Shown piece after piece: positions 1 to 12,117 of a stretch of DNA of 64,000 bases. This DNA comes from Nematostella vectensis. Lineage: Eukaryota > Cnidaria > Anthozoa > Actiniaria > Edwardsiidae. A program made the position numbers and the translations under genes. Numbering within the stretch: position 1 is the stretch's first letter; each line of letters starts with the position of its first letter. Below the pieces are notes generated by a model. That model did no database searches. It was not told the origin of the DNA and was given only the letters and a program-made list of their open reading frames with translations. Where the stretch lies: the NCBI RefSeq assembly GCF_932526225.1, contig NC_064036.1:6889519-6953518 (forward strand), read 5' to 3'.

Positions 1-1973
1 ACTGTAGAAATATGTGCGCAATTTAGCAATGTTTCCCAAAAGCACCACACTTTCTTATGTTAATATAAATCATCTTTGCCCGCGTTCTCTTGACAGTCTC
101 CATTGTCTTATTTTTCTCTTGTCTGGTGTACTCTGCCTTATTATACCAAATGGAGTTGGACTAAAGCCTAGTTTTCACTAGTGACGCAAGCATAAGCGCA
201 AACGCAAGGGAGTTATTCAGCATCCTCGTTCCCAGGGTCTTCCCCTCGAATCCCTCCTTGCCCCTGGGGGTAGGGGAGGGTGGGAGCCTGGGAACGAGGA
301 TGGTTATTCAGCTGTGAAACCAGTGGACGCAGCAATAAGCGCAAGCGCAAAATATCAAAAATTTTCCTTTTTCTTGTGCTTGCGCTTGTGCTTGCGTTTG
401 GTTGTGTAAAGTGAAAACGAAACACAAGGAAGATAAAAGAATAGCAAATTGATTATTCCTGTCATGTGACTAAACTGGCCAATGAAATCCCGACCTCCCG
501 TCTCATCTCTTTTACGAGATTGTGATAGTCTCCCTGATTTTTCCTTTCCTTCAGTAATTCTCTAATCCAAAAATGTTTGGTTTTACGTTTTGGGAGTTTG
601 TTTTTACGCCTTTTTCTAAGAAGTAATATAATATCAGCAACAGCTGATGTCCGCATATTGAATCAAATGGTATGACCTGGCAGTAGTGAAAACTAAGTTT
701 GTGCTTGCGCTTATCAACAACTCGTGTTCACTAAAAACAAAACCCTTGTGGTCCCTAGTCATATTTTTTTTGCCTATGTGTTGTGGTATAACCATCTCAG
801 TAGATTTTGACTAGCAAGTTCTTGTGGCAACTTCACTGTTGTTGATATAGGAATCCCAATTTAATGGGTTCCCCTCCACACCAAACACATGATATGTATA
901 CAGGTATTGTGGGGTAGGAGCCAATGGTATGAATATTAAAAATGAGATTATAAGGTTAGTGGCAGTTAGGTTGCAAGCATAGTTGATGTTAATGAAATTT
1001 AAATGATTATATAGTGGTAATAAGGGCGCTGTTAGCAATATAAAGCATTAGTATGAGATGTTATGCGGATTTTGGTGATAGTTTAATGTACTAGAGGACC
1101 TTTAATCTGTAAGAACAGCGACGTCGACTCTGATGCATAGTTTTGAGGGGTTAGCGTGGTCATAGTTTGTTATAAATTTAGGATGCGCATCGTTGGGTAT
1201 AGTATTTGGAATTTATTTTAATTGTTTACAAATCCCTCCTCTCCCACAAACCGACAATGTACAGCTATGTATAAGTAGAACTTTTGTAATACGTAAAAAG
1301 ACGCCTTCACCAATCTGTACAAAATATAAGTATAATATTTCGTTCTTATTTTATATAATGAAATTTTAGTGTAAACAATATATGACATCTTCTCTCCTAA
1401 CTACAAAATTTAGTTGTAAAAAAAAATATATATATATATATAATTTTTCGTTCTTACTTATTCGTTAATTATATATATGTCGATCTTTCTGAAATTTGAA
1501 TTTAAGTTGAAATAATTAATTTAATATAACTGTTTATGTGATACAGAACATATACTCCTTGTATGAATGATATTTCGTTCTTACCATATCCCAGGGCCAT
1601 TTCCCGTCGACCCAAATGACAGCAAAGGGATAGGGCCCTGGGAACGAAGTTGGTGTATATGCCCTGAAGAAGACGAAAATTTGGCAGAGTCGAATACCAG
1701 TTTTTGTGGTGTACAGAATAAAAATTGGGTATCCTGTGTATGTCTATTGATAAGTGTCCCGGGACCTGGGACCGATATTCTTATTTAGGGATCATTTTCA
1801 GACAGACTTTGGTGATGTAGCAGGTTTGAATAGGAAAAGACTTTTGTGAATTCTTCACGCCAAATTTACGTGTTTCAATGATTATTCGGTCTTATATGTT
1901 ACATTAGCGTGGCAGCTAGTCAATGTGTGCTACCGTTAAGAAGCAAAAGTAGTATAAACTCGTGATCAACACA
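1..1973. other. Left-edge intergenic DNA and kinase 5' flank
   Basis: I see no credible gene here. The stretch holds a nested inverted-repeat element (about 171-694), a (TA)n run near 1421-1442, and a fragment near 1655-1720 that matches, in reverse orientation, sequence at 58520-58585 and 61745-61832. The short open frames on both strands have no recognisable protein character. The kinase promoter should lie just left of 1974, but I see no clear TATA box or initiator. Confidence 0.6.
171..694. repeat. Nested terminal-inverted-repeat element
   Basis: The left end GTTTTCACTA (171-180) is complementary to TAGTGAAAAC near 685-694, and also to GTGAAAAC at 411-418. Inside are several runs rich in GCAAGC/GCTTGC, and a second inverted pair built on CCTCGTTCCCAGG near 224-238 and 288-302. 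The arrangement looks like one short non-autonomous DNA element nested in, or sharing ends with, another. There is no transposase reading frame. The exact borders are uncertain. Confidence 0.4.
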
Positions 1974-4900
1974 ATGCCAAACAAGCACAATAAACGGAAA
2001 TCGAAGGTGAGTGATGGAACTCTGTAAAAACTAACTTATTGACTATCGATTTAAACGTACATTTTTTTTCTGCTTTCTTTAAAATATTCTCTGAAACTAT
2101 TTGAAGTAAGTAATTTTCTCTTCCTGAGAATTCCAAACGTTTCCACGGTACGTTCACTTCCTGGTTAGAATTTTGTTCGATTCTCTTTTGTTATTGAAAG
2201 CAACAATATACGCAATATCTTGTAAGTTTGATGCCGTTGTTTTGCAATGAATATATTAGCTCATTTCCACTGGCAAATTGTTTATGTTGTATAATAAGCA
2301 ATCTGTTAAATGCTTTACTGGAGACGTTGTCATTTTAACACTTAGAGCGCAAAATTATACAAATGATGATGTGAAAAAATAAGTTATTATTGCCTATTCT
2401 TCTTCTTTTCTTTTACGTTTATGTTCCTTTTTCTGAAAATTGCTAAATATAAACTGTTTGAAAAAAAAAAGCTGATTATTGGTGGTGTCCAAGAAGCAAG
2501 AACAATATACAAAAATGCATTATTAACCGATGCTTGTTTACAATTATTTAGATCAATTAGATTGTCAAGAAAGAAAGGGTATGGTGGTGCTGGTATAATG
2601 CTATGGGGTGGGGGAAGTGGTAATCCTGGTGTGTTCATCCCAAGCTATATGTCTGATAGTAACTAGATAACTAACTGTTTGAACTTTTGCTGTTTTAGGG
2701 ATATGAGCAGTTTCCTGACGAGGGAGTAGAAACTAGAGATGCATCACAGAACACAACATATCAACTCATTAGAGCACTGGATCTGAAAGAGATCACAGAC
2801 ATTGGGGAAGGCTTCTTTGCAAATGTGGCTTTGGGAAAATGGATAGGACCAAACAAGAGAGAGGTATATATATGGGTTTTTAGATGTTATACAACATTTG
2901 GGAAGGGTTTTTGCAAATGTGGCCCTAAGGAATTTAATATGACCAAATGGAGAGGGTTTATATTTTATACTTTTACAAGTTTATTCAAAATTTGGATAAG
3001 CTTTCTGTGTAAATGAGGCTCTTGGAAAATGTATTAAACAAATAGATGCAGTAAAAGATGTAGAATTTATGAGATTTTCACATTCTATGAAATGGGCAAG
3101 GTCATACAGTAAGTATAGTTTCACACTTTACTGAAACCTGTTCCCCAACCTCTACTGCTGTATGTTTAGTTTAGGTTCACAAATGTACTGTATTAAACCA
3201 AGCAAAAGAGGGGTATAAGATGCTTTATTGCAATTTTAAACACAATGGTAAAAAAATGTAGAAATATTTTTCGAAAAAAAAGTATAAGAAAAATAATGTT
3301 GTATACTGCTGTACTTAGTTCTTGTCCCACAGCCCCTTTGTAGGTTGCCTGTTAAAGTTTTCTTTTTTTTTTACCAAATAGCAATTTGTGGCCATAAAGT
3401 CCATCAAGGGTAACTTCCTTGAGGACCACCTGGAAGATGTGTTGCGAGAAGCTGACACCATGATGAGCCTCGATCATAGGAACATCATCAGACTGTATGG
3501 GATTGCTTTAATTACTAGCAAGACCCCCATGGGAATCAAACTGGTAAGAAAATATCTGCCTGAACACCATGCAAATTAAGCTCAAAAGAAAAGATATAGT
3601 AAGGCCCCCATTTGGGAATCAAACTGGTAAGAAAATATCTGCCTGAACACCATGCAAATTAAGCTCAAAAGAAAAGATATAGTAAGGCCCCCATTTGGGA
3701 ATCAAACTGGTAAGAAAATATCTGCCTGAACACCATGCAAATTAAGCTCAAAAGAAAAGATATAGCAAGACCCCCATGGGAATCAAACTGGTAAGAAATG
3801 AGTACCGGAACCCCATGGGAATCAAACTCTTAACAAATGATGTAGGTTGAAAGAACCAACCCCGTGGAAGGCCCGCTCAAATGAGAAAATGAAGGACATA
3901 CATGAGGTTTGCTAAAGTGTAAACAAACCTTCTTACTCAATCCTGGATATCGGCTCGGGAAGGCATAGCCAAGTGGCCAAGTGGTGTCTAAGGGGGGGGG
4001 GGGGGGGGGGGGGGTGGTGGCTTACACTATGTCCTCCTTTGTTTGACCTCACATTTTTACTTGCTGGTAACACCTAAGGGTCTGTTCCAGATGATGAAAT
4101 TTGAGTCGAAAAAAAGGCTTTGGAATTTATAGGAGTTTGTTTACAGTGCTGCTGTCAGCTATTTTTGCTTGCATTTTACTTGTCTTTTAATAAAGCTTGA
4201 AGCTAAGCAACTGGTAGTAAGGGCTTCAAATACAGTAATTTGGTAAGGAAAAAGCTTTTTGCAAGAAGGATTGGTAAACAAACTCCAACCTGCCAAAGTC
4301 ATGAGCAAAAACTTACACATCAAGGTTGGTTGATGGTTGAGCTACATAAATGTTCTTAACATGCAGTCATATCTTCTGTGTATATTTTGGATATGATAAG
4401 TTTTGTAGTGAAAAGCATTTTAGTAAACAGGTTGCTTATGTTGCTTATGTCCTAAAGTGTGAACCAACCCTTAAGGAAGACATCTGTTGGATTTGTATTT
4501 GTCCAGGTGACAGAGTATGCCGTGTTTGGGTCCTTAAGTGAGATCCTCAAGAACCCAAACAAGCCTGAGTTCCTTCAAGTAACCAGACTGAGAAAATTTT
4601 CTCTGCAAATCGCTGATGGGATGGAGTACCTGGCCAACAGACATCTTGTACACCGTGACCTGGCTGCCAGGAATGTGTTGGTGGTGGAGCCAGAGTTGGT
4701 ACGCTAAAGTTTTATCTATGACTGTGGGTTCTGTGTATCTTTGTCAAATCAAAATTGCAGTTATTAAATTATTTTCTTTTCACCTGTATTATAACTGCAA
4801 TTATACCGTCATTCAATGCAATATTGTAGTAAAAGAAAAATTAATCCTTGAAAAAGAGTTGCTGAAAGGAATAATTAACCAGTAACAGGAAATACAAGAA

Positions 4901-7900
4901 TGTATCATGGACAATTCTACAGAAAAAAAGCATTGTGGGGTCCAGAGTAGTGATTCACTGACCACGGATAAATTTAGTTCAAATTGGCATCCTTAGGTCT
5001 GGTAATAGGTCACTAGATTCATCTAGACACACTATCCAAACACACACATAAAAATAACCCTCTTTTTAACTACCAACAAGTGGGTAAGCCACAGTCGAAT
5101 TCTTTTTTTTCAGATGAGAAGGGTGGGGTCCAGACCCCTCGGACACCATCCCCCCCTCTGGACACTTCTGTGTATCTGATGATTACAAAAACAACTTTTA
5201 ACAGGAAAGTGTATTTGTTTGCAGGTTCGAATAAGTGACTTCGGCTTAGCAAAGGCTCTAGACCAAGGCCAAGAGATAACAGCTGGTCGGGAGATGGCCA
5301 TAGCATGGTGAGTAATTAGAGAATGTTGAAGACCAGACTGAAAGCACCATGACATCACTGCTTGCTCAGATTAATAGTATACTGTGTATTGTTTGCGCCA
5401 CTTTAGCCTTGCTTTCAAGCCAAGAATGTTGGCTTTAAGATAGGACTTGCCACTGTGCCCCACAATCCGGGGGGGGGGGGGGGGGGGGGGGCTCTCCAGA
5501 AAAGTAGACGAGTGATTGTCACCTCATTTAGGGTATAAAATTTCGACCAACTGCCATCCCTTGGGGGGTGTTGAAGGATTTTTTTTATTTTGCCATCTCT
5601 AAGGGTATCAAATTTGACCAATTGCTATTCCTAAAGGGGTATTTAATGTTTTTTTCTGATTCTGCCATCTTTTAGGGCTAAAAATTCCTCCAACCATACC
5701 CAATTTGCTATCTCTTAGGGGTAAGAATTTCTGTTGATTTTCAGAAGAATTTCACACCCAAAGTGCCCTCCCTTAGGGCTAAAATCGATTTTCCTTATAA
5801 TTGCCCCCGTCTGTTTTTATCGGAGTCGGAGTAACAATGATATGTGCAGAAGTAAGGTTGTATTTTCCTGTGATGATAGCTCAACGTTTTAAAAATAATT
5901 CCTTTCCAGGTGCGCTCCTGAGGTTCTCAAAGGGAGGGAGGTCCACCCTAAATGTGACGTATGGAGTTACGGAGTGTTGCTATGGGAAATGTACTCCTTT
6001 GGGAAGAGACCATGGGATGGGATACCAATTATGCAGGTTTGTGTACTTAGTCTTCGATGCTGTCATATATTTTTTTACACCATTCCACTGCATCCACCAT
6101 TAAAGGGGCAATCTCCGGTGATTTTTAACGAAAACGCAAAAAAAATATTTGTAATTGTACAAGTAGTGTGTCTATTGGAAGTTTCTTTGAGGATGTGATT
6201 GATAATTTAGAGCGGATGGCCAGTAAAAAAGCATGGATTCTAATAGATTCTTTGTATTTTGTCGGTTTCCGTTGGCCCTCCGAAAGTAAACTAGTCAGTT
6301 GCAAAACTAACGTTTTCAAAGAAAGCTTTTTTCCACACGCAATAAGAATGTGGAATGGCCTTCCAGTTAGTACTATCACTCAGCCCACTATCGATACTTT
6401 CCTGGCATCTATTTAGTTTATTTATTCAATCTGTTTTAGTTATGTCTATAGTTTTATTTTTTTTATTTTATTTTTTTTTATACCTTTACGATATGGCCAT
6501 ATATGCCTTTGCGAAGTATATTATTAAACGTAAACGTAAACTGGTGACAATACCGCTTTTAAGAATATGCAAACGGTCTATTGCCAGAAAACGTAATAGT
6601 CATTGACTATCTCAGTTGCTTGCTTAAATTAGCCAATGGAAACTGGTGCTTTGTCTGACTTGGTATTGTGCTTTGAAATTCCTTCGTAGGTCATGAAAAT
6701 AGTCACTCAGCAGCCGGAGAAGAAACTTGAACAGCCAAAAGCATGCCCCTCCGAGCTCTACGAATTGATGCTTCATTGTTGGGTGCACGAACCACAGGAT
6801 AGGCCGGGCTTTGCCGAAATACGCTCTTCTATTAGCAAGGTACTGTAACTTTAGTAGTTTTAGGCCACATTTCTCTATTTTTACTTTGCGCTCCTGCCGT
6901 GCCGAATCTAATTGTCTATTTGTATCTACACAAATATCTTTGGTTCAGCGTGGCACTAAAGTAATCTTGCTCAATATAGGTTGTGAATAGTCAAAATTGA
7001 TTTGATGGGGAGTTTCTGTTGCACAAAATAAAAAAAAAACAAGTTCGTAGCAGGGGGTGGGGCACTGGGGGCATGTGCCCCCCACCCCAATATTTTCTTA
7101 ATGTTTCTGTATCGACTGGCGCACGACTGGCGCTGCCTGCTGCGACCATATTTATTTTGAACGGCAAAATTTCCTATTTCCCAAAGGTGAATTTTTTTTA
7201 AGGAGAAGGGGAGAAATTTTTTTTTCAAAAGCTGGATTAGCAAAAGTGTAAATAAGTTATAATTTTGATTTTTCAAGCTATGTATAATTGTCAAGAATAA
7301 AACGTTTGCTAATTGTCACAGATAGAACTATGAATTTTTAACTTAGGTCTCTTTGTCTTTATTCATCTCAGTTTGAGTATCTAACTTGTGTTGCCAAAGA
7401 AGACCTGTGGAATAGTGTCCAAGGGCGCTTGTCTTTCGCTAAAGACAGCAGGGTTACCGTTATTTCGAGGTAGGTGTTATCGTCTCGAGCTACAACACAA
7501 AGTTCCAGCCCTTGGTTGCTTGATATGATTTGTACTCATAATGCCTTGTTTGGGGTGGACTCAGGGTAGTCGTTACCCCTAACTGGAGAAAAGGGAACGA
7601 GTAACACGCTGTACGCCACAGGTACCCCAAGCTCACTGTGTGTATAAATAAATTAAAGTGGTTCACGTTACGTTTTGTGTGTCATGAATAAACATATCGG
7701 ATTGAAATAAGCCGCTCACTTTACTACGAAATAAAATCGTTAAAATATTCTTGACATGGTCTGGGTGAAGTTTCAAGCCATTTTGGCCGGCATTCCGAGA
7801 GTTACGTTGTTCTGTTTCCACCTGTGTATACGCAAGCAAGCAAGCGTAACCAGCAGTAAGACAAAAGATCGAAGAGAAAAGAAATAGTGAACAAACTGCT

Positions 7901-10900
7901 GGAAGTGTTGTTTGCCATAGAGATACTCTAGTAACTGCTGAGAGGAAAGCGACCCATTTATGATTTTTTTTCTGTTTTTTTTGTTGTTGCATAAGGTCCG
8001 ACGTAATACCGTGGGTAGGGCAGAACGAAGACGGTGATGTAGGAACCTTCGACCCAAAATGGGTGTCATTTGAAACACCTCCCCATCCTCAACAAAAGTA
8101 AGCAGAAATGCCCATCCCTATAAGCCTAGTTGCAGGCGTTCGCACCGGATTTCCTGTCCTTGGAGATGAACCGTGAGGTTCTGGGACTAGCCTCAGAGTG
8201 AGATGGTTTCCTGTGACGTCACAGCTCTAAACATTCACAAGGAGCCCGATTAGAAACTCTGGCAAGAGCGCCTGGGACTAGGCTACATCCCTATCATAAT
8301 TTTCAAGTCTGGATTGACTGTTATTCGAAACCATTTCCCATGTTTATCTGTTTGATTCTTGTTAGGAATGCGAAGGAAAAGAAAGCAAGGCAGAAGCTAC
8401 GAATTAGCCAACCATTCAACCCTACGTGTAGGTCCACGACGAGGCTCCTGGATGATATGAACATCCCTCAGAATGACGAGATGTGAGTAACGCAATCTTG
8501 TATGAACATCCCTCAGAATGACGAGATGTGAGTAACGCAATCTGATATGAACATCCCTCAGAATGACGGGATGTGAGTAACGCAATCTTGTATGAACATC
8601 CCTCAGAATGACGAGATGTGAGTTACGCAATCTGATATGAACATCCGTTAGAATGACGAGATGTGAGTAAAGCAATCTGATATGAACATCCCTCAGAATA
8701 ACGAGATGTGAGTAACGCAATCTGATATGAACATCCGTTAGAATGACGAGATGTGAGTAACGCAATCTGATATGAACATCCCTCAGAATAACGAGATGTG
8801 AGTAACGCAATCTGATATGAACATCCGTTAGAATGACGAGATGTGAGTAACGCAATCTGATATGAACATCCCTCAGAATAACGAGATGTGAGTAACGCAA
8901 TCTGATATGAATATCCGTTAGAATGACGAGATGTGAGTAACGCAATCTGATATGAACTCACTCCTTGGCCCACAGCCAACACTTAGAATTTCATTCTATT
9001 TGTCCACAGGCGAAAGCTGGCTGCTCAATCTCCAAAGAAATTAAATGCTCCGGCGCCACTTCCACAGGGAGTCTTTGCTACGCTGCCCTCACCGAAGAGC
9101 GCCTCCCCACCTCGACATACCCTACCGCGGCCGGAGCCCATTGGGGGACCGGTACGAGGGAGTGAGCCAAAAGGAGTGGCAAGAGCGGGTAAGTAATATA
9201 ATGGCGTGCAGTTTATACAGAATGTTCTCTTTTTTTAGATATGGTATAATGGTGATGTGTTTTATTTCAGATTCTGTGAATGGTTACATGCCCATGCACG
9301 GGGACACGTTTGAGCCTGGTATTGGGGATACGCAAGCGCCTGGGGACCAGGATCAACACAGCGTTGACTCAAGCACCCCTAACAAATCTACAGGTGCATG
9401 CTATTTTTGCTCGCAAAATAATCTTGTCGCCATTTATTATTGGCATGAACATACCTTACATTGTCGAGCACGGCTTAAAAGTGAAACTGTCATTTTCCTG
9501 TTTTTTTTTTTTTACACGTTTAGTGTTTCCGATCACTTGACACAATTTGTGCAAAAATCTTTAGTTCTCGCCCAAAGCAAATTCAGTGCAAAAAATAAGG
9601 CTCAAAACACATTAGTCAATTCATTGACATGTGACTTGTTCGATGCTACAGATGCACCCCCGGTACCCGCGAGGACTGACCAAACGCCACGCCCTGAACG
9701 GCCCGTACCTGCCGGAGCTTCCCCTCAGTCTCGGCGTCGCCGACCTGTCCCGACCCCGAGACGGACAGTCCATAAGACTACGAGCTCGCCCTTATTGGAC
9801 CCAAACCAACCATTGCGCAACCGAACGCTTCCCCAGCCTCTGTCGATGTCACTTCGGTATCAAATCGACGAGTCGTCGTACAGTGACCCGGAATCCGACC
9901 ACCCTTCGCTTGTACCCTTGATAGGCTTAGCTCAAAGCGTACCGGTAATGGAAAAGAAGTATTTTGAGACTGAATACAAAGGGCTGCGTGATGATGATAT
10001 GGATGATGAAGAAGATGATGCTGATTACACGGATAGGGGGAAGTCATTTGAAAATCAAGGCTATGCTGCTGTGTTGTACATGGATCACTGTGCTGAAGAC
10101 GATAAAAACCAGTATTATATAAGAACTCAGGCTTCCGAGACATGTGAGGAGAATCAGAAATCAATTAATGTTGCGATTTCTCCCAGTGAGGCGGCCGATA
10201 TCAACCAGGAAAATGCCACTTTATCAGCAGTAGTGAGACCATATTATGGCAACATACAAACACAAAACCCTGACTCGGGTATACTTGCGTACGAGAATCT
10301 TCACTTTCTAGATATTAAAAAGTATACAAGTGGAGCAAGAGCAAACTCTGAACTGCCTATCCCGAGACCGGCCAATGTGGAGAAGGGCAGGGCAATGGCC
10401 TGTCAGACGGACGAAGAGAGGGGGCAGGAGTTTGATGATGAGTACACGGTCATGGCAGGAGGAATTTATGGCGGGCCAGAGACAGAAGAGGAAGACCAGC
10501 CTCCTTCTCTACCCGAGAAGATGTCGATAAGAACAAAGTCGACATCAAGTGAGGGCGATTCAAAGAAATTGCAGGACAATTTGAAGAATGATCCATACTC
10601 TGATCTTCAATCGGGTATTGCTGTGCCAATTGATGGTACAATCGACAGCCGTGAGGGTATCCCGACGTTGGCAGCCAGTCTCCCGATTTACGAAACTATT
10701 GAGGACGTTGAGCCTGTTTACCTTAAAAGAATGAACAATGGAACCAGTAGCTTTTTCGATGACCCATCAGGTCCACTCATCACCCTTGATCAGGAAGATA
10801 CTTTACAAAATGACAGATGTCACCTTGAACAAGATGTGTTTTTAGAGACAAGCCCGCCTTTACCAAGAAAAGACATCCTATCAAGAGAGACACCTTATGA

Positions 10901-11792
10901 CTCCACCTCCCTGCCACGCCCTTTATTGCCTGAACACCTTGAACCAAACACCCTGACATTTGCTGACAATCTCGATCAGACTGACGAACGGGATGCAGAC
11001 TATGAACAGCTGTCCAGGAATAGAACCGAAAATCTTTATGCAAAACCATGTCCTGGCGTGGACCCCAGCAAAATTGAACCAAAATGTTGGCAGTTTGCAA
11101 GTGAATCCAACCCCATAGAGCATGAAAACTATGCGGAGGACGTATACCAAGTTCCAAGAGACCAGAAAGACAATAGACTAGTATTGTTACCTTCAGGTGT
11201 CCCTGGACACGAAGTGGGGGATCCTGGAATTAATCATCACGGTGCAAGACTACCTGGTGCTGGATCACCTGATAAAGAATTAATAGTGGAAATTGAACAA
11301 CCCGTATACGACCGACCCTTCCCCACCCTCCCTCCCCCGCCAGTTGTAAGCCAAGCCATCTTGAATCAACCACCTCCAGCTAACGTACAGACTCCCACTA
11401 TCCCAATTATACCTGGTCAGCCTATACCCTTCACTTCACATGTCAATCATTCTAACACGATGCTACTAGAGAACCAGGGAATTGTGCCTAGTCAACACGC
11501 CACAGTCGGGTCATGTTCCTCGAGACCAGCACAACCCGTGGATGTTTGGGCCATGATAGAAGGTTCTTATGGCAACGCCATGCGCATGATTCATCGTGAG
11601 TTCCCGGATATGTCTATGGATGAGTGTAAGAAGGCGTTGCTAAGATACGAGAGTGATGTTGATGCTTTGATTAAAGTATTGCAAGTGTGCAGTCTGACTG
11701 GAGTTAACGAGGAGGAAGTCAAGTTCCACCTCGGCCATTGTGGTTGGGACATACAGAGAACAGTTAACTATATCTTTGATAAAATGTCTTAA
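1974..11792 (+). CDS. TNK2: ACK/TNK-family non-receptor tyrosine kinase
   Basis: Thirteen coding exons: 1974-2006, 2699-2863, 3382-3543, 4507-4698, 5225-5307, 5910-6036, 6690-6839, 7372-7469, 7996-8097, 8366-8482, 9010-9188, 9271-9393, 9652-11792. They total 3672 nt (1223 aa), and phases agree at all junctions. Visible are the glycine loop GEGFFANV (about residues 47-54), VAIK lysine (about 72), HRDLAARN (Asp about 171), DFG (about 189) and WCAPE. An SH3-like segment follows (about 310-365, with VTVIS and WVGQNEDGD), then an ISQPF motif that starts a CRIB-like Cdc42 contact, then a long acidic, proline-rich tail with PPVPAR- and PSLPEK-type ligands, and two UBA-like repeats at the C-terminus. 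This order is typical of ACK1, which binds activated Cdc42 and works in receptor signalling and endocytosis. Oddities: no SAM-like N-terminus, no Tyr in the activation loop, and loss of the CRIB histidines. The 11-residue first exon is the least certain part. Orthology to TNK2 rather than TNK1 is not resolved. Confidence 0.9.
3525..3841 (+). repeat. 5'-splice-site-anchored tandem repeat, kinase intron 3
   Basis: The last about 20 nt of exon 3 (ending AATCAAACTG at 3543) and the adjoining donor GTAAGAA form the first copy of a tandem repeat with a unit of about 83 bp. Further copies of the exon end plus donor occur near 3614, 3697, 3780 and a decayed one near 3823. Copies 2 and 3 are almost identical over the full unit. 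Reading past the true donor meets an in-frame TAA within 40 nt, so use of a downstream copy as donor would truncate the kinase in its N-lobe. Confidence 0.85.
5400..5800. repeat. Poly-G run and degenerate intronic repeat
   Basis: Kinase intron 5 carries a run of about 21 G (from 5469), followed by a series of loosely repeated segments of about 70 bp with the pattern TTAGGG(G)TA-AAATTT-GACCAA-TGCCATC. A similar text (TACCCCTAAAA/GGGGTAAAA) appears at 24715-24930 in the SDF4 intron, so this is a dispersed, decayed repeat. No coding potential is seen. Confidence 0.4.
6120..6420 (+). mobile_element. 3' fragment of a non-LTR retrotransposon (LINE)
   Basis: Within kinase intron 6 an 82-codon open stretch (6168-6416) ends with residues reading [14 protein letters not shown], then about 15 residues to a stop. 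The pattern 'SFFPR-I-WN-LP' close to the C-terminus is characteristic of the ORF2 end of several LINE groups (CR1/RTE/L2-like). No reverse transcriptase motifs are present, so it is a 5'-truncated dead copy inserted in the sense orientation. The LINE group cannot be fixed from so little sequence. Confidence 0.6.
7040..7115. repeat. Fragment of the GGCCGTAGCAG repeat family
   Basis: A partial copy of the dispersed element also seen at 12621-12770 and 39782-39963. It shares GTAGCAGGGGGTGG, the GTGCCCCC stretch and TTTCTTAATGTTTCTGTAT. It lies in kinase intron 7 and is truncated at its right side. Confidence 0.55.
8454..8960 (+). repeat. 5'-splice-site-anchored 45-bp minisatellite, kinase intron 10
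   Basis: The end of exon 10 (GATATGAAC...GACGAGAT) plus its donor GTGAGTAACG is unit 1 of a 45-bp tandem array with 11 full copies and a partial twelfth at 8949. From about 8634 two variants alternate (CCGTTAG-ATGACG and CCCTCAG-ATAACG), giving a 90-bp higher-order unit. Almost every copy preserves GATGTGAGT, so eleven near-identical 5' splice sites lie in a row. In the kinase frame each copy encodes a stop (ATG TGA) right after the exon end. Confidence 0.95.
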
Positions 11793-11812
11793 AATTATTG
11801 GACTGAGTTTCG

Positions 11813-12117
11813 TTTACTGTCGAATCCGTTGTATCGCGACGTCTGCGTTTTCAAAACACGATTTGTTTTGGTTTTCTGTTCCGTCAGTAAAATAATTCTG
11901 AGCCAATCAGTCTCGCTTTGTGCACTTCCCTGGCTATCCTCTGGACGAAAACCAGACAGTGTCGCGACAGAAAGCCAAGCAACTGCACTAGGCGAGAAAT
12001 GGAAAGAATCTGATAGGCTAAGAATAATTTGACTGGCGGAACAGAAAATCCCAAAAGACAAAAACAAATAGATGTTTTGAAAATGCGGCGTCGCGATACA
12101 ACGGATTCGACAGTAAA
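11813..12117. mobile_element. Foldback/MITE-like element with long TIRs
   Basis: The left arm begins TTTACTGTCGAATCCG and the right arm ends CGGATTCGACAGTAAA. Complementarity continues inward with small differences for about 90 bp (TTGTATCGCGACG, TTTTCAAAACA, TTCTGTTCCG). About 305 bp in total with no coding content. It sits about 20 bp behind the kinase stop codon, so it is probably transcribed in the 3' UTR and would form a long hairpin. Confidence 0.85.

Noticed and set aside
811-1038. Hydrophobic 75-codon minus-strand frame, considered as a mitochondrial-DNA insertion
   Set aside because: The composition looks membrane-like, but I could not match it to any mitochondrial gene with confidence.
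8397-8945. 182-codon repetitive open frame on the minus strand
   Set aside because: It is the reverse of the 45-bp donor-anchored array. The unit is a multiple of three, so frames stay open without selection; the real gene is on the plus strand.
9045-9270. Start of a 915-codon open frame upstream of kinase exon 12
   Set aside because: The frame through 9045-9188 differs from the exon 11 reading frame set by splice phases. Only the part from 9271 on is coding, with 9394-9651 an intron (possibly retained).
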